DNA of 64,000 nt. Source: Burkholderia anthina. GTDB taxonomy: Bacteria; Pseudomonadota; Gammaproteobacteria; Burkholderiales; Burkholderiaceae. Each line of letters begins with the position of its first letter. The first letter of the stretch is position 1. The notes under the pieces are model-generated. The model saw only the letters and a program-made list of their open reading frames with translations. It did not search any database and was not told where the DNA came from. Shown piece after piece: positions 1 to 9,041 of the stretch. The position numbers and the translations under genes are program-made. The stretch is from assembly GCF_902498995.1 (NCBI RefSeq), contig NZ_CABVLY010000007.1, positions 62,001-126,000 of the forward strand. Direction: 5' to 3'.

Positions 1-1007
1 TCGCCGCTCACGTGATCGCGCAGGCCGTCGTGGATCGACTGGCGCATCCGCGCGATGCGGCGGCACATCGCCGCGAGTTCCTCTTCCCACTGCTTGCGCA
101 GCGCGGGGGTGTTGAGCACGGTCGCGACGACCTTCGCACCGTAGGTTTGCGGGTTGCTGTAGTTCGAGCGCACCGCGCCGGCCAGTTGCCCGAGCACGCG
201 GTCGGCCGCGGCGGCATCCTCGCAGACGACGCTCAGGCCGCCGACGCGCTCGCCATACAGCGAGAAGTTCTTCGAGAACGAGTTCGCGACGAGCGCCGGC
301 ACGCCGCGGCGGGCCAGCTCGCGCACCGCGAACGCGTCCGCGTCGAGCCCCGCGCCGAAGCCCTGGTACGCCATGTCGACGAACGGCAGCAGCCCGCGCG
401 CCTCGATCACGTCGATCAGCTTCTCCCACTGGCCTTCGTCGAGATCGACGCCGGTCGGGTTGTGGCAGCACGCGTGCAGCAGCACGATGCTGCGCGCCGG
501 CAGCGCGTCGATCGCCGCGAGCATCGCGTCGAACTTCAGGCCGCCCGTCGCTTCGTCGTAGTACGGGTACGTATTCACCGTGAAGCCCGCGCGCTCGAAG
601 ATGAAGCGGTGGTTTTCCCAGCTCGGATCGCTGAGCCACACCTGCGCGTCCGGGAAGTAGCGCTTCAGGAAATCCGCGCCGACCTTCAGCGCGCCCGAGC
701 CGCCGAGCGTCTGCACGGTGGCGATGCGGCCGGCCGCACGCGCCGGGTGATCGGCGCCGAACACCAGCGACTGGACGGCGTCGCGATACGCGGCCAGGCC
801 GATCATCGGCAGGTAGGGCTTCGGGCCGATGTCGCGCTGCAGCGCGGTTTCGGCTTCGCGCACGGCGCCCATCACGGGAATCCGGCCTTCGGCGTCGAAA
901 TAGATGCCGATGCTCAGGTTGACCTTCTGATCGCGCGGATCTTTCTGGAAGTTCTCGTTGAGCGTCAGGATCGGGTCGCCGGGGTACGCGTCGATGTGTT
1001 CGAACAT
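1..1007 (-). CDS. tyrB: Aromatic amino acid aminotransferase (partial, C-terminus outside window)
   Basis: PLP-dependent class I transaminase that interconverts aromatic amino acids and their 2-oxo acids with 2-oxoglutarate. The first 335 residues are present; the family is usually about 400 long, so roughly 60 C-terminal residues lie before base 1. The N-terminus [14 protein letters not shown], the substrate loop around HNPTG, and the PLP-lysine block [16 protein letters not shown] (K246) match the TyrB/AspC group. The start is the ATG at 1005-1007. It lies 63 bases downstream of the aromatic amino acid permease on the same strand, so the two are probably co-transcribed. AspC-type aspartate specificity is the main alternative; the neighbouring AroP-like permease favours an aromatic role. 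Confidence 0.88.
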   Translation of the reverse strand, partial: MFEHIDAYPGDPILTLNENFQKDPRDQKVNLSIGIYFDAEGRIPVMGAVREAETALQRDIGPKPYLPMIGLAAYRDAVQSLVFGADHPARAAGRIATVQTLGGSGALKVGADFLKRYFPDAQVWLSDPSWENHRFIFERAGFTVNTYPYYDEATGGLKFDAMLAAIDALPARSIVLLHACCHNPTGVDLDEGQWEKLIDVIEARGLLPFVDMAYQGFGAGLDADAFAVRELARRGVPALVANSFSKNFSLYGERVGGLSVVCEDAAAADRVLGQLAGAVRSNYSNPQTYGAKVVATVLNTPALRKQWEEELAAMCRRIARMRQSIHDGLRDHVSG

Positions 1008-1070
1008 GGCTATGTCGGTCTCGTTTGGAAGAATGATCGGTGGTGGCCTGGCCTGCGTGCAGCGTCGGTG

Positions 1071-2456
1071 TCAGCGGATGGACGCGCCGTCGCGCACCGC
1101 GTAGCCCGCATTCTTCTGACGGAAGCGATACCCGATCGCGAGCACCGCGAGCCATACCGGGATCAGGTACACCGACAGGCGGAGATCCGGTGTCAGGTAC
1201 ATCACGACGAGAATGCCGGCCATGAACGCCAGGCACAGGTAATTCGTGAAAGGATAGCCCAGACTGCGGAAGGAAGTCTGCTCTCCGGCGATACGCTTGG
1301 CCTGGCGGAACTTCAGGTGGATCAGCGTGATCATCGCCCAGTTGATGATCAGCGCCGACACGACGAGGCCCATCAGCACCTCGAACGCCTTGCCCGGCAT
1401 GAAGTAGTTGACCAGCACGCACACGCCGGTCGCGAGCGCCGACGCGCCGAGCGCGGCGAGCGGAATGCCGCGCTTGTTCACCGAGCACAGCACCTTCGGC
1501 GCGTTGCCCTGCTTCGCGAGGCCGAACAGCATCCGGCTGTTGCTGTACACGCCGCTGTTGTAGACCGACAGCGCGGCCGTCAGCACGACCACGTTCAGCA
1601 CGTTCGCGACCAGGTTGCTGCTCAGCGCGTGGAAGATCAGCACGAACGGGCTGCCGCCGGAGACGACCTTCTCCCACGGATACAGCGACAGCAGCACGGC
1701 GAGCGCGCCGATGTAGAAAATCAGGATCCGGTAGATCACCTGGTTGGTCGCGCGCGGAATGCTGCGCTTCGGATCGTCGGCTTCGGCCGCGGTGATGCCG
1801 ATCAGCTCCAGCCCGCCGAACGAGAACATGATCGCCGCCATCGACATCACGAGCCCCGACACGCCGTTCGGGAAGAAGCCGCCGTGCTGCCACAGGTTCG
1901 CGACGGTCGCTTCCGGCCCCGCATGACCGCTCGCGAGCAGCCAGCCGCCGAAACCGATCATCCCGACGATCGCGGCCACCTTGATGATCGAGAACCAGAA
2001 TTCCGTCTCGCCGTACGACTTCACGCTCGCCAGGTTCAGCAGGTTGATCGCGACGAAGAACACCAGCGCCGACACCCAGGTCGGCACGCCCGGCCACCAG
2101 TACTGCACGTAGATCCCGACGGCGGACAGCTCGGCCATGCTGACGAGGATGTACAGCACCCAGTAGTTCCAGCCGGACAGGAAGCCGGTGAAGTGGCCGA
2201 CGTACTTGTCGGCGAAGTAGCTGAACGAGCCGGCGACGGGCTCGTCGACGACCATCTCGCCCAGCTGGCGCATGATGAAGAATGCGATGATGCCGGCCAC
2301 CCCGTAGCCGAGCAGCACGGACGGGCCGGCCATCTTGATCGTCTGCGCGATGCCGAGGAACAGCCCCGTGCCGAGCGCGCCGCCGAGCGCGATCAGCTGG
2401 ATGTGGCGATTCTTCAGCCCCCGCTTCAGGCCGTCCTTCTCGTTTCCAGAAACCAT
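1071..2456 (-). CDS. aroP: Aromatic amino acid permease, AroP/PheP type
   Basis: Inner-membrane amino acid:proton symporter of the APC superfamily (AAT family), 461 residues, about 12 membrane segments. The N-terminal block GLKNRHIQLIALGGALGTG, the segment MRQLGEMVVDEPVAGSFSYF and the segment SFGGLELIGITAAEADDPK resemble E. coli AroP very closely as I recall it. The ATG at 2456 was chosen over upstream in-frame codons because the upstream extension is low-complexity Arg/Ser and a purine-rich GGAGAAG ribosome site precedes this ATG. It is likely first in an operon with the aromatic aminotransferase and divergent from an Lrp-type regulator, a layout that suggests amino-acid-responsive control (inference). 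Confidence 0.88.
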   Translation of the reverse strand: MVSGNEKDGLKRGLKNRHIQLIALGGALGTGLFLGIAQTIKMAGPSVLLGYGVAGIIAFFIMRQLGEMVVDEPVAGSFSYFADKYVGHFTGFLSGWNYWVLYILVSMAELSAVGIYVQYWWPGVPTWVSALVFFVAINLLNLASVKSYGETEFWFSIIKVAAIVGMIGFGGWLLASGHAGPEATVANLWQHGGFFPNGVSGLVMSMAAIMFSFGGLELIGITAAEADDPKRSIPRATNQVIYRILIFYIGALAVLLSLYPWEKVVSGGSPFVLIFHALSSNLVANVLNVVVLTAALSVYNSGVYSNSRMLFGLAKQGNAPKVLCSVNKRGIPLAALGASALATGVCVLVNYFMPGKAFEVLMGLVVSALIINWAMITLIHLKFRQAKRIAGEQTSFRSLGYPFTNYLCLAFMAGILVVMYLTPDLRLSVYLIPVWLAVLAIGYRFRQKNAGYAVRDGASIR

Positions 2457-2777
2457 GTCTTCTCCACTCTCTCCGCCTCCGCCGGAAGCGGTGCGGCGCG
2501 CCTCGGTGTGCCGGGCGCTGTTTTGCTGTGCCGGCGACCGTTCGTGGAGCCACCGGGTTGGGGACTGCAATCTTCGCGTGGCAACGCCCGATGATTCGCG
2601 TCGACGGGCCCGCCAGACCGGCCGCCGACTGTCGTCTTCGCCGCATTGCTGCGGTCGCACACGAAAATCCGGCGTCAGTTTAGCGTCGCGACGACGAAAT
2701 CGGGTTGCGTAACCCGCTCATGCAAACCCTACATTATGAGATAAGATTGCATCCGGGAGACAGATGAGGAAACAAAA
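2457..2777. promoter_or_regulatory. Divergent promoter region between aroP and Lrp-type regulator
   Basis: This 321-base gap separates two divergent genes and holds no convincing reading frame. The half nearest the regulator is clearly A/T-richer than its surroundings (about 2719-2777). It contains a short perfect inverted repeat CGGGTT/AACCCG at 2701-2716 and a wider pair TGCAA (2721-2725) and TTGCA (2747-2751). Lrp-family proteins often bind such sites next to their own gene, so an operator here is plausible but not shown. Confidence 0.4.
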
Positions 2778-3251
2778 ATGCCTGAACCGGTTCTCGATCG
2801 GATTGATCGCCACTTGCTGTCGGTGCTGCAGGAGAACGGCCGCGCGTCGAACCTCGATCTGGCGAAGGCCGTCGGCCTGTCGCCCGCGCAGACGCTGCGA
2901 CGCCACCGCCGGCTGGAAGAGATCGGCGCGATCCGCCGTTACGAGACGCGCCTTTGCCCCGATACGCTCGGTTTCGGCGTCACCGCGTTCGTGCACGTGA
3001 CGATGGAGCGCGGGCATATCCGCGACCTGTCGAAGTTCCAGAAGCTGGTGTCGGATCTGGCGCAGATCCAGGAATGTTTCTCGGTGACCGGCGACATCGA
3101 CTACGTGCTGAAAGTGGTCGCGCACGACCTGAAGGGGCTGTCCACGTTCCTGCTCGAAACGCTGATGCGCATTCCCGGCGTGAGCGGCGTGCATTCGAGC
3201 GTGTGCCTCGACGAGATCAAGTGCACGAGTGCGATGCCGGTGGAGAGCTGA
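2778..3251 (+). CDS. Lrp/AsnC family transcriptional regulator
   Basis: DNA-binding regulator of 157 residues, the normal length of the family. Residues about 5-60 form the AsnC-type helix-turn-helix (DRIDRHLLSVLQENGR, then LAKAVGLSPAQTLRRHRRLE). Residues about 70-150 form the RAM ligand-binding domain, with the typical CFSVTGDIDYVLKVVAHDL segment. Start is the ATG at 2778. It is divergent from the aromatic amino acid permease and aminotransferase, so aromatic amino acids are the natural guess for its effector. The exact ligand cannot be read from the sequence. Confidence 0.9.
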   Translation: MPEPVLDRIDRHLLSVLQENGRASNLDLAKAVGLSPAQTLRRHRRLEEIGAIRRYETRLCPDTLGFGVTAFVHVTMERGHIRDLSKFQKLVSDLAQIQECFSVTGDIDYVLKVVAHDLKGLSTFLLETLMRIPGVSGVHSSVCLDEIKCTSAMPVES

Positions 3252-3296
3252 GGCGTCAAGCGATACGCCGGGCCATGCGTCGTTCGATTGCCGTGT

Positions 3297-4154
3297 TCAC
3301 CGCACCGCTTCAAACGCGCTGATCAGCAACGCCCCCGCCGCGATCACCACGCACCCGCCCGCCCGACGCGGCGTCAGCCGTTCGCCCAGATACACGCGTG
3401 CGATCAGCGCCGCGAACACCACGCTCGTCTCGCGCAACGCCGACACGGGGCCCATCGGCGCGCGATCCATCGCCCAGATCACGATCCCGTACGCGAGCGC
3501 CGCAAATACGCCGCCGCACGCGGCCTTCGCGGTTTCGCCGACATCCTGCGCGAACCGCAGCGGCCCCGCCCGCAACCGGTAGTACACGGCCATCATCAGC
3601 CCGGTCAGCACGAACATCCACGCGGTATAGCCGATCGTGCTGCCGCTTTCGCGCACGCCGATCCCGTCGACCACGCTGTACGCGGCGATCGACACGCCGG
3701 TTGCAAACGCGGTCGGCAATACCTGCTTCATCCGGTGCCGCGCACCGCGTCCACGCTCCAGCCCGATCGCCATGATCCCGGCGCAGATCAGCACGAGCCC
3801 GCATTGCGCGCCCACGTTCAGCCGCTCGCCGGCGAACGCCGCCGCGCCCAGCGTGACGAGCAGCGGCGCGGTGCCGCGCGCGACCGGATACGCGACGGTC
3901 AGATCGCCGTGTTCGTACGCGCGCACCAGCAGCAGCGTATAGACCACATGGATCACCGCCGATGCGACGACGCAGGCCCAGCTCGCGGGCGAGATCGGCG
4001 CGGCGGCCGGCAGGAACAGCAGCGCGAACAGCCCGATCGCGATCTGCAGCACGGTGGCCGAACGCAGCCGGTCGCCGCTGCTGCGCACGAGCGCATTCCA
4101 TGACGCGTGCAGGAACGCGGCACACAACACGGCAAACAAAACGGGAATCGGCAC
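3297..4154 (-). CDS. DMT/EamA-type inner-membrane transporter
   Basis: Protein of about 285 residues with ten predicted membrane segments in two EamA-like halves. The second half ends with the family-typical REXSVVFAALIARVYLGERLTPRR segment, here read as RETSVVFAALIARVYLGERL. Members export or import metabolites such as amino acids; no substrate can be assigned. I place the start at the GTG at 4152-4154, directly before the first membrane helix. A longer reading frame to 4208 adds 18 Arg-rich residues of unlikely coding character. No strong ribosome site is visible for either choice. It is convergent with the Lrp-type gene. Confidence 0.75.
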   Translation of the reverse strand: MPIPVLFAVLCAAFLHASWNALVRSSGDRLRSATVLQIAIGLFALLFLPAAAPISPASWACVVASAVIHVVYTLLLVRAYEHGDLTVAYPVARGTAPLLVTLGAAAFAGERLNVGAQCGLVLICAGIMAIGLERGRGARHRMKQVLPTAFATGVSIAAYSVVDGIGVRESGSTIGYTAWMFVLTGLMMAVYYRLRAGPLRFAQDVGETAKAACGGVFAALAYGIVIWAMDRAPMGPVSALRETSVVFAALIARVYLGERLTPRRAGGCVVIAAGALLISAFEAVR

Positions 4155-4557
4155 GCTGAATACTCGCTGACGGCCGGCAACGCGAAATCGTCGCCGCGGG
4201 CCGACCATCGTATGAATACGTCACGCGATTGTCAAAAACGACCGGCTGCGCGACCGCCGGCCCGACCCTGCCCGCGGCACGCTATCGCCCGCCGGACATG
4301 GCGCACGGGGCAGCGGCCGGCCCCCCGGCCGAATGTGTCGCACAGGTGGCAGACGCTCCGTCCCTTTCCGTTCTCTTTCGCCACCCTCCGCGCCGTAATG
4401 AAATCGATACCGCAACGCAACCGCCGCGAAACCACTCCGCCCCCATATCTTCATACCGGACTGTTTCAATGCCGGTGCTCTATCAACGAGCTCCGCGCCG
4501 AACCGATACGGCGACGGGGCCGATCTCCACCATCGCAAACCTATCTGGAGCTTTCCG
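4155..4557. other. Intergenic region upstream of the acid phosphatase gene
   Basis: About 400 bases with no credible gene. The region separates the divergent DMT transporter and the AcpA-type phosphatase and should hold both promoters. A ribosome site GGAG lies at about 4547, nine bases before the phosphatase ATG. The C- and G-runs around 4310-4330 (a GGCCGGCCCCCCGGCC-like stretch) are self-complementary, but no clear terminator is visible. Confidence 0.4.
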
Positions 4558-6231
4558 ATGTTCCGTCAAGCCTTGCTCGTCACCGCCTGCGCCGGCGCAG
4601 TGCTCGCGCTGTTCGCCTGCGGCGGCAGCGACGATCCCACGTCGACGCCCGCCGTGTCGTCGCAGAATGCGCTGAAGACCGCCACGCCGATCAAGCACGT
4701 CGTCGTGATCTACGGCGAAAACGTGTCGTTCGACCACTACTTCGGCACCTACCCGAACGCGTCGAACCCGTCGGGCGAACCGGCATTCACCGCGAAGTCC
4801 GGCACGCCGACGGTCAACGGGCTGACCGGCACGCTGCTGACCGCGAACCCGAACTTCACGAACACGGCCAACGGCACCGACGCCGCGAACCCGTTCCGCC
4901 TCGATCGCACGCAGGCCGCGACCGCCGACCAGAACCACGCGTACACGGCCGAGCAGCAGGCCGAGGACAACGGCCTCGCCGACCTGTTCCCGAAATACAC
5001 CGGCAAGGGCTCGTCCGGCGGCGCCGGCGCGTTCGGCACGAAGGGCCAGGTGATGGGCTTCTTCGACGGCAACACCGTCACCGCACTGTGGAACTACGCG
5101 CAGCGCTTCGCGATGAGCGACAACGCATATACGACGGTGTACGGCCCGTCGACGCCGGGCGCGCTGAACGTCGTGTCGGGCCAGACCAACGGGATGCAGA
5201 TCGTCAAGACGTCGGCGCAGCCGTCGACGCTCGCGACGAGTTCGTACTACATCAATGACGGCCAGGGCGGCTTCACGATGATCAACGACGTCGACCCGGG
5301 CTACGACGTGTGCTCGAGCACGACCGACCAGGCGATGATGACCGGCAAGAACATCGGCGACCTGCTGAACGGCGCGAAGATCACGTGGGGCGGCTTCATG
5401 GGCGGCTTCAACCTGTCGACGACCAACGGCAACGGCACGACGGGCTGCGCGCGCAGCACGATCGCCACCGCCGTGAACGCCGCGACGGCCGACTACATCC
5501 CGCACCACAACTGGTTCCAGTACTACGCGTCGACGTCGAACCCGCAGCACACGCGCCCGAGCTCGGTCGCGGCGATCGGCTCGAGCCTCGAAACCGACGG
5601 CAAGACGGCCGAACCGGCGAACCACCAGTACGACACCGACGATTTCTTCTCGGCAGTGAAGGCCGGCAACTTCCCGTCGGTCAGCTTCCTGAAGGCGCCG
5701 GCCGCACAGGACGCGCACGCAGGCTATTCGGATCCGCTCGACGAGCAGGCGTTCGTGACGAAGGTCGTCAACTTCCTGCAGCAGCAGCCCGACTGGCAGA
5801 GCACGGCCGTGATCGTCACCTATGACGATTCGGACGGCTGGTACGACCATGCGTACACGACGCCGACCCGCTCGTCGTCCGACGCGGTCGACCAGGTGAA
5901 CGGCAACGGCAAGTGCGGCTCGGGCGGTACCACGGGCGTGAACGGCGGCACCGTGAACGGCCGCTGCGGCCCGGGTGTGCGCATTCCGCTGGTCGTGATC
6001 TCGCCGTATGCGAAGCAGAACTACGTCGACCACACGCAGATCGACCAGGCGTCCGTCGTGCGCTTCATCGAGGACAACTGGCTCGGCAGCCAGCGCATCG
6101 GCGGCGGCTCGTTCGATGCGTCCGCAGGCGATCTGCGCGGCCTGTTCGACTTCTCGTCGAAGCCGAATACGGCGCCGCTGTATCTCGATCCGACGCAAGG
6201 CACCGTGCTGAGCGCGGCGCCGGCGATCTGA
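4558..6231 (+). CDS. acpA: Secreted acid phosphatase / phospholipase C-like phosphoesterase, AcpA type
   Basis: Exported hydrolase of the PF04185 phosphoesterase family (AcpA acid phosphatases and bacterial phospholipase C), 557 residues. The N-terminus has a signal peptide ending in a lipobox-like LFAC/GG at about residues 18-21, so it may be a lipoprotein. The family signatures are visible: IKHVVVIYGENVSFDHYFGTY at the start of the mature domain, YGPSTPGALNV (likely nucleophile region), and VIVTYDDSDGWYDH followed by GPGVRIPLVVISPYAKQNYVDH near the C-terminus. Start ATG has GGAG nine bases upstream. A cytochrome c peroxidase follows on the same strand after a stem-loop. Phosphatase activity is more likely than phospholipase activity given AcpA-like length, but the substrate is not determined. 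Confidence 0.85.
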   Translation: MFRQALLVTACAGAVLALFACGGSDDPTSTPAVSSQNALKTATPIKHVVVIYGENVSFDHYFGTYPNASNPSGEPAFTAKSGTPTVNGLTGTLLTANPNFTNTANGTDAANPFRLDRTQAATADQNHAYTAEQQAEDNGLADLFPKYTGKGSSGGAGAFGTKGQVMGFFDGNTVTALWNYAQRFAMSDNAYTTVYGPSTPGALNVVSGQTNGMQIVKTSAQPSTLATSSYYINDGQGGFTMINDVDPGYDVCSSTTDQAMMTGKNIGDLLNGAKITWGGFMGGFNLSTTNGNGTTGCARSTIATAVNAATADYIPHHNWFQYYASTSNPQHTRPSSVAAIGSSLETDGKTAEPANHQYDTDDFFSAVKAGNFPSVSFLKAPAAQDAHAGYSDPLDEQAFVTKVVNFLQQQPDWQSTAVIVTYDDSDGWYDHAYTTPTRSSSDAVDQVNGNGKCGSGGTTGVNGGTVNGRCGPGVRIPLVVISPYAKQNYVDHTQIDQASVVRFIEDNWLGSQRIGGGSFDASAGDLRGLFDFSSKPNTAPLYLDPTQGTVLSAAPAI

Positions 6232-6264
6232 CCGGCATTGCGTAACACGTAGCAGCACGCAGCA

Positions 6265-6287
6265 GGCCGGCGCATCGTGCGCCGGCC
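6265..6287 (+). terminator. Perfect 10-bp stem-loop after acpA
   Basis: GGCCGGCGCA at 6265-6274 and TGCGCCGGCC at 6278-6287 are exact reverse complements around a three-base loop TCG. The structure lies 34 bases after the phosphatase stop and is followed by only a short T run (GTTTCC), so it is a weak or partial intrinsic terminator. Because it overlaps the most upstream in-frame GTG (6277) of the next gene, it also argues for the later ATG start there. Confidence 0.6.
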
Positions 6288-6345
6288 GTTTCCATTCAAC
6301 GCGCCGCTTCGCGCGGCGCCCGCACTCCGACTTTCGACCGACAGC

Positions 6346-7764
6346 ATGACAGCTCGTCCCGCGTACCCGTCTCCCGACGCATCCGGCGCCGCCGCGCCGC
6401 GTTCCCCTTCCCGCGCGCTGCGCCGCGCGGCGCTCGCGCTCGGCGCGGCCGTGCTCGGCTACGGCGCGTTCGCGATCGCGTTTCCGGCCCGCACGCCGGC
6501 GGCGATCGGCGACGTCGTCGCCGACTGGACGGGCGCGAATCCGCATCCGGTCGTGCTGCAGCGCCCGGCCGCGCAGCCGCTGTCCGCGGTTGCGCAACTG
6601 GGGCGCGCGCTGTTCGTCGATCCGTCGCTGTCGGCCTCCGGCAAGCAGTCGTGCGCGTCGTGCCACAGCCCCGATCACGCGTACGGCCCGCCGAACGGGC
6701 TCGACGTGCAGCCGGGCGGCCTCGCGATGACGCAGCAGGGTTATCGTCCGCCGCCGTCGCTGATGTACCTGTACCGGCAGCCCAACTTCAGCATCGGCCC
6801 CGATGCCGGCGAAAACGACGCCGCGCCGAGCGTCGCGCAGCAGGCCGCGTCGGCGGCCGGCGTCGTCAAGGCGCAGAAGGTGGCCGGCACGTCGGCGGCA
6901 CCGCAGCTCGTGCCGCAAGGCGGCATGTTCTGGGACGGCCGCGCCGACACGCTGCAGCAGCAGGCATTCGGGCCGCTGCTGAATCCGGTGGAAATGGCAA
7001 ACGCCAGCATCGACGACGTCGCGCATAAGCTCGCGCAGTCGTCGCATCGCGCGCAGTTCGAGCAGTTGTTCGGGCCGCGCGTGTTCGACAGTCCGCAGCT
7101 CGCGGTGTCGGAGGCGATGTTCGCGATCGCGCGGTACCAGGTCGAGGATTCGTCGTTCCACCCGTACAACAGCAAGTACGATCGCTGGCTCGAAGGCCGC
7201 GCGCGCCTCACGCAGGCCGAGCTGCGCGGGCTGCGGCTCTTCAACGATCCGGACAAGGCCAATTGTGCCGGCTGCCACCTGTCGAAGCCCGGCAAGGACG
7301 GCTTGCCGCCGATGTTTACCGACTATCAGTACGAGGCGCTCGGCGCGCCGCGCAACCGGCAGCTCGCGCAGAACCGCAACCCCGCGTTCTACGATCTCGG
7401 CGTGTGCGGGCCGTTCCGCGAGGATCTGAAGGACCAGACGCAGTATTGCGCGATGTTCCTCACACCGACGCTGCGCAACGCCGCGACGCGCCACGTGTTC
7501 TTCCACAACGGCGTGTTCCATACGCTCGACCAGGTGATGGCGTTCTACAACGAGCGCAGCATCTCGCCGCAGAAGTTCTATTCGCGCGGCGCGGACGGCA
7601 AGGTCGACGAATACGACGATATTCCGGCGAAGTACCATGCGAACGTCGACGTGACCGATGCGCCGTTCGATCGCAAGCCCGGCGACAAGCCCGCGATGAC
7701 CGCGCAGGACATCAAGGATATCGAAGCGTTTCTCGGCACGCTGACCGACGAGCCGGCGCACTGA
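6346..7764 (+). CDS. Di-haem cytochrome c peroxidase (CcpA/MauG family)
   Basis: Periplasmic or membrane-anchored di-haem peroxidase that reduces hydrogen peroxide with electrons from c-type cytochromes. The 472-residue protein has an N-terminal hydrophobic anchor (about residues 26-50) and two haem-binding CxxCH motifs: CASCH at C103-H107 and CAGCH at C307-H311. The spacing of about 200 residues is typical of the two-domain family. Late blocks such as FLTPTLRNAATRHVFFHNG also fit. I chose the ATG at 6346; the earlier GTG at 6277 sits inside a terminator-like hairpin. The MauG group, which oxidises proteins rather than peroxide, cannot be excluded. Confidence 0.85.
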   Translation: MTARPAYPSPDASGAAAPRSPSRALRRAALALGAAVLGYGAFAIAFPARTPAAIGDVVADWTGANPHPVVLQRPAAQPLSAVAQLGRALFVDPSLSASGKQSCASCHSPDHAYGPPNGLDVQPGGLAMTQQGYRPPPSLMYLYRQPNFSIGPDAGENDAAPSVAQQAASAAGVVKAQKVAGTSAAPQLVPQGGMFWDGRADTLQQQAFGPLLNPVEMANASIDDVAHKLAQSSHRAQFEQLFGPRVFDSPQLAVSEAMFAIARYQVEDSSFHPYNSKYDRWLEGRARLTQAELRGLRLFNDPDKANCAGCHLSKPGKDGLPPMFTDYQYEALGAPRNRQLAQNRNPAFYDLGVCGPFREDLKDQTQYCAMFLTPTLRNAATRHVFFHNGVFHTLDQVMAFYNERSISPQKFYSRGADGKVDEYDDIPAKYHANVDVTDAPFDRKPGDKPAMTAQDIKDIEAFLGTLTDEPAH

Positions 7765-7788
7765 GCGCCGACGATCCGCCGCGCGGCG

Positions 7789-8520
7789 TCAGCAGCGCGC
7801 GCGGATGCAGAGGAAGGCCGGCGCCAGCGACAGCGCCGCATGGAGCCGTTCCGACACGGCCTTCATCTCGGGCAGCGGCCGCGGCTCGACGAAGCGCTCG
7901 AGCCGCCAGCCGGCGTCGGCGAGCGCGTTCAGGATGTCGGCAAGCGGGCGGCGCCATGCCTCGACATACGGCTTCGGTTCGCCGAAACCCGACCAATGGA
8001 GACCGAACCGGTTCATGTCGAAGTACGTGCCCTCCCCGTGCGTGCGCTCGTCCATCCAGTCGCGCATCGGATGCGCCATCGAGAACGCCAGCGTCGCGCC
8101 CGGTCGCGCGACGCGCCTGAATTCACGCAGCGTCGGCGCGAGATCGCGCAGATAGTCGAACGCGAGCGAGCACAGGACCTTGTCGAATGATCGGTCGGGC
8201 AGCCAGTCGAGCGGCGCCGCGAGATCGCCCTCCACGACGTCGACCGCGAGCCCCGCACAGCGCGATTTCGCGAGGGCGATCATTTCGGGCGTAATGTCGA
8301 ACGCATGGACGGTCGCGCCGCGGCGCGCGAGGTGCTCGCTGCAGATGCCGGGCCCGCAGCCGGCGTCGAGCACCGTCAGGCCGTCGACGTCGCCGAGCAG
8401 CGCCAGCGTCGCCGGCCGTTCGTAGAGTGCGTTGTGCGCCTTGGTCGGCGCGATGTCCGCGTAGCGTTGCGCGAAGCTCGCGTACGCGCGGCGGGCGGAC
8501 GGTTCGTTCGGGTCGGTCAT
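7789..8520 (-). CDS. Class I SAM-dependent methyltransferase
   Basis: Cytosolic methyltransferase of 243 residues. The SAM-binding motif I LDAGCGPGICSEHLARRG is near residues 50-67, followed by the acidic loop DITPEM and the later motif VVEGDLAAPLDWLPDRSFDKVLCSLAFDYL. This is the Methyltransf_11 arrangement found in small-molecule or tRNA/ubiquinone methyltransferases; the acceptor cannot be predicted. The ATG at 8518-8520 was chosen because the upstream extension is not protein-like. It converges with the peroxidase gene, with a 24-base gap. Confidence 0.82.
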   Translation of the reverse strand: MTDPNEPSARRAYASFAQRYADIAPTKAHNALYERPATLALLGDVDGLTVLDAGCGPGICSEHLARRGATVHAFDITPEMIALAKSRCAGLAVDVVEGDLAAPLDWLPDRSFDKVLCSLAFDYLRDLAPTLREFRRVARPGATLAFSMAHPMRDWMDERTHGEGTYFDMNRFGLHWSGFGEPKPYVEAWRRPLADILNALADAGWRLERFVEPRPLPEMKAVSERLHAALSLAPAFLCIRARC

Positions 8521-8597
8521 GCGGCGTCCGTCGGGGGGAGTCGGGATTTCGATTCTGCCCGATCGGCGCGCGGACGGCGACGATCGAACGTCACCGC

Positions 8598-9041
8598 TTA
8601 TCGCGGGTGCTCGGCCCGGTACGTGCTGTTCGGGCGCAGGACGAGCTTCTTCGCGGCGGCGTCCAGTTCGTTGCCGTGATACAGATCCATGCACTTCAGG
8701 TAGTCGAACCTGACGTTCCTCACTTCCGATTCGACGACCGGATTCCGGTAATCACGTGCAAGGTACTTCGCCACCAGCGCATGCACGACGTCCGGTGCAC
8801 GCTCCAGGTCGTAGTAGGTCCAGTCGCGCAACGCGTTCGTGCTGCTGCCGATATCCTTGCTCACGGCGGGTGCCTGCTCGTAGGCGGTAGCCAGACACTG
8901 CGCGAGCACCATGTCCTTGAAGTTCTGGAGGTAGGTCCGTGAGCCGGCTTCCGGCGACGTTCGGGCTGCCTCCTTCGCCGACACCGTTGCAGGATGAAGC
9001 GCAGCGCATGCCAGTGCGATCGCGATCCAGGCTCCCTTCAT
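8598..9041 (-). CDS. Secreted Tai4-like T6SS amidase immunity protein (orphan)
   Basis: Small exported protein, 147 residues, with a clear signal peptide (WIAIALACAALHPATVSAKE, cleavage probably after VSA at about residue 22). The mature part carries the pattern I associate with the Tai4 immunity family: a FKDMVLAQCLATAY segment with a conserved Cys, and LKCMDLYHGNELD with a second conserved Cys near the C-terminus. Tai4 proteins bind and neutralise Tae4 peptidoglycan amidases delivered by type VI secretion. No Tae4 gene or T6SS gene is next to it. The assignment is from memory of the family pattern and is moderate. Start ATG at 9041 precedes the signal peptide directly. Confidence 0.6.
   Translation of the reverse strand: MKGAWIAIALACAALHPATVSAKEAARTSPEAGSRTYLQNFKDMVLAQCLATAYEQAPAVSKDIGSSTNALRDWTYYDLERAPDVVHALVAKYLARDYRNPVVESEVRNVRFDYLKCMDLYHGNELDAAAKKLVLRPNSTYRAEHPR

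Noticed and set aside
12..2594. Long open frame on the plus strand across the aminotransferase and permease genes
   Set aside because: It is the antisense shadow of two well-identified genes; the translation is Arg/His-rich and lacks any domain. High GC content keeps antisense frames open.
4483..7761. 1092-residue open frame on the minus strand opposite acpA and the peroxidase
   Set aside because: Arg-rich translation with no domain; it mirrors two genes with clear family motifs.
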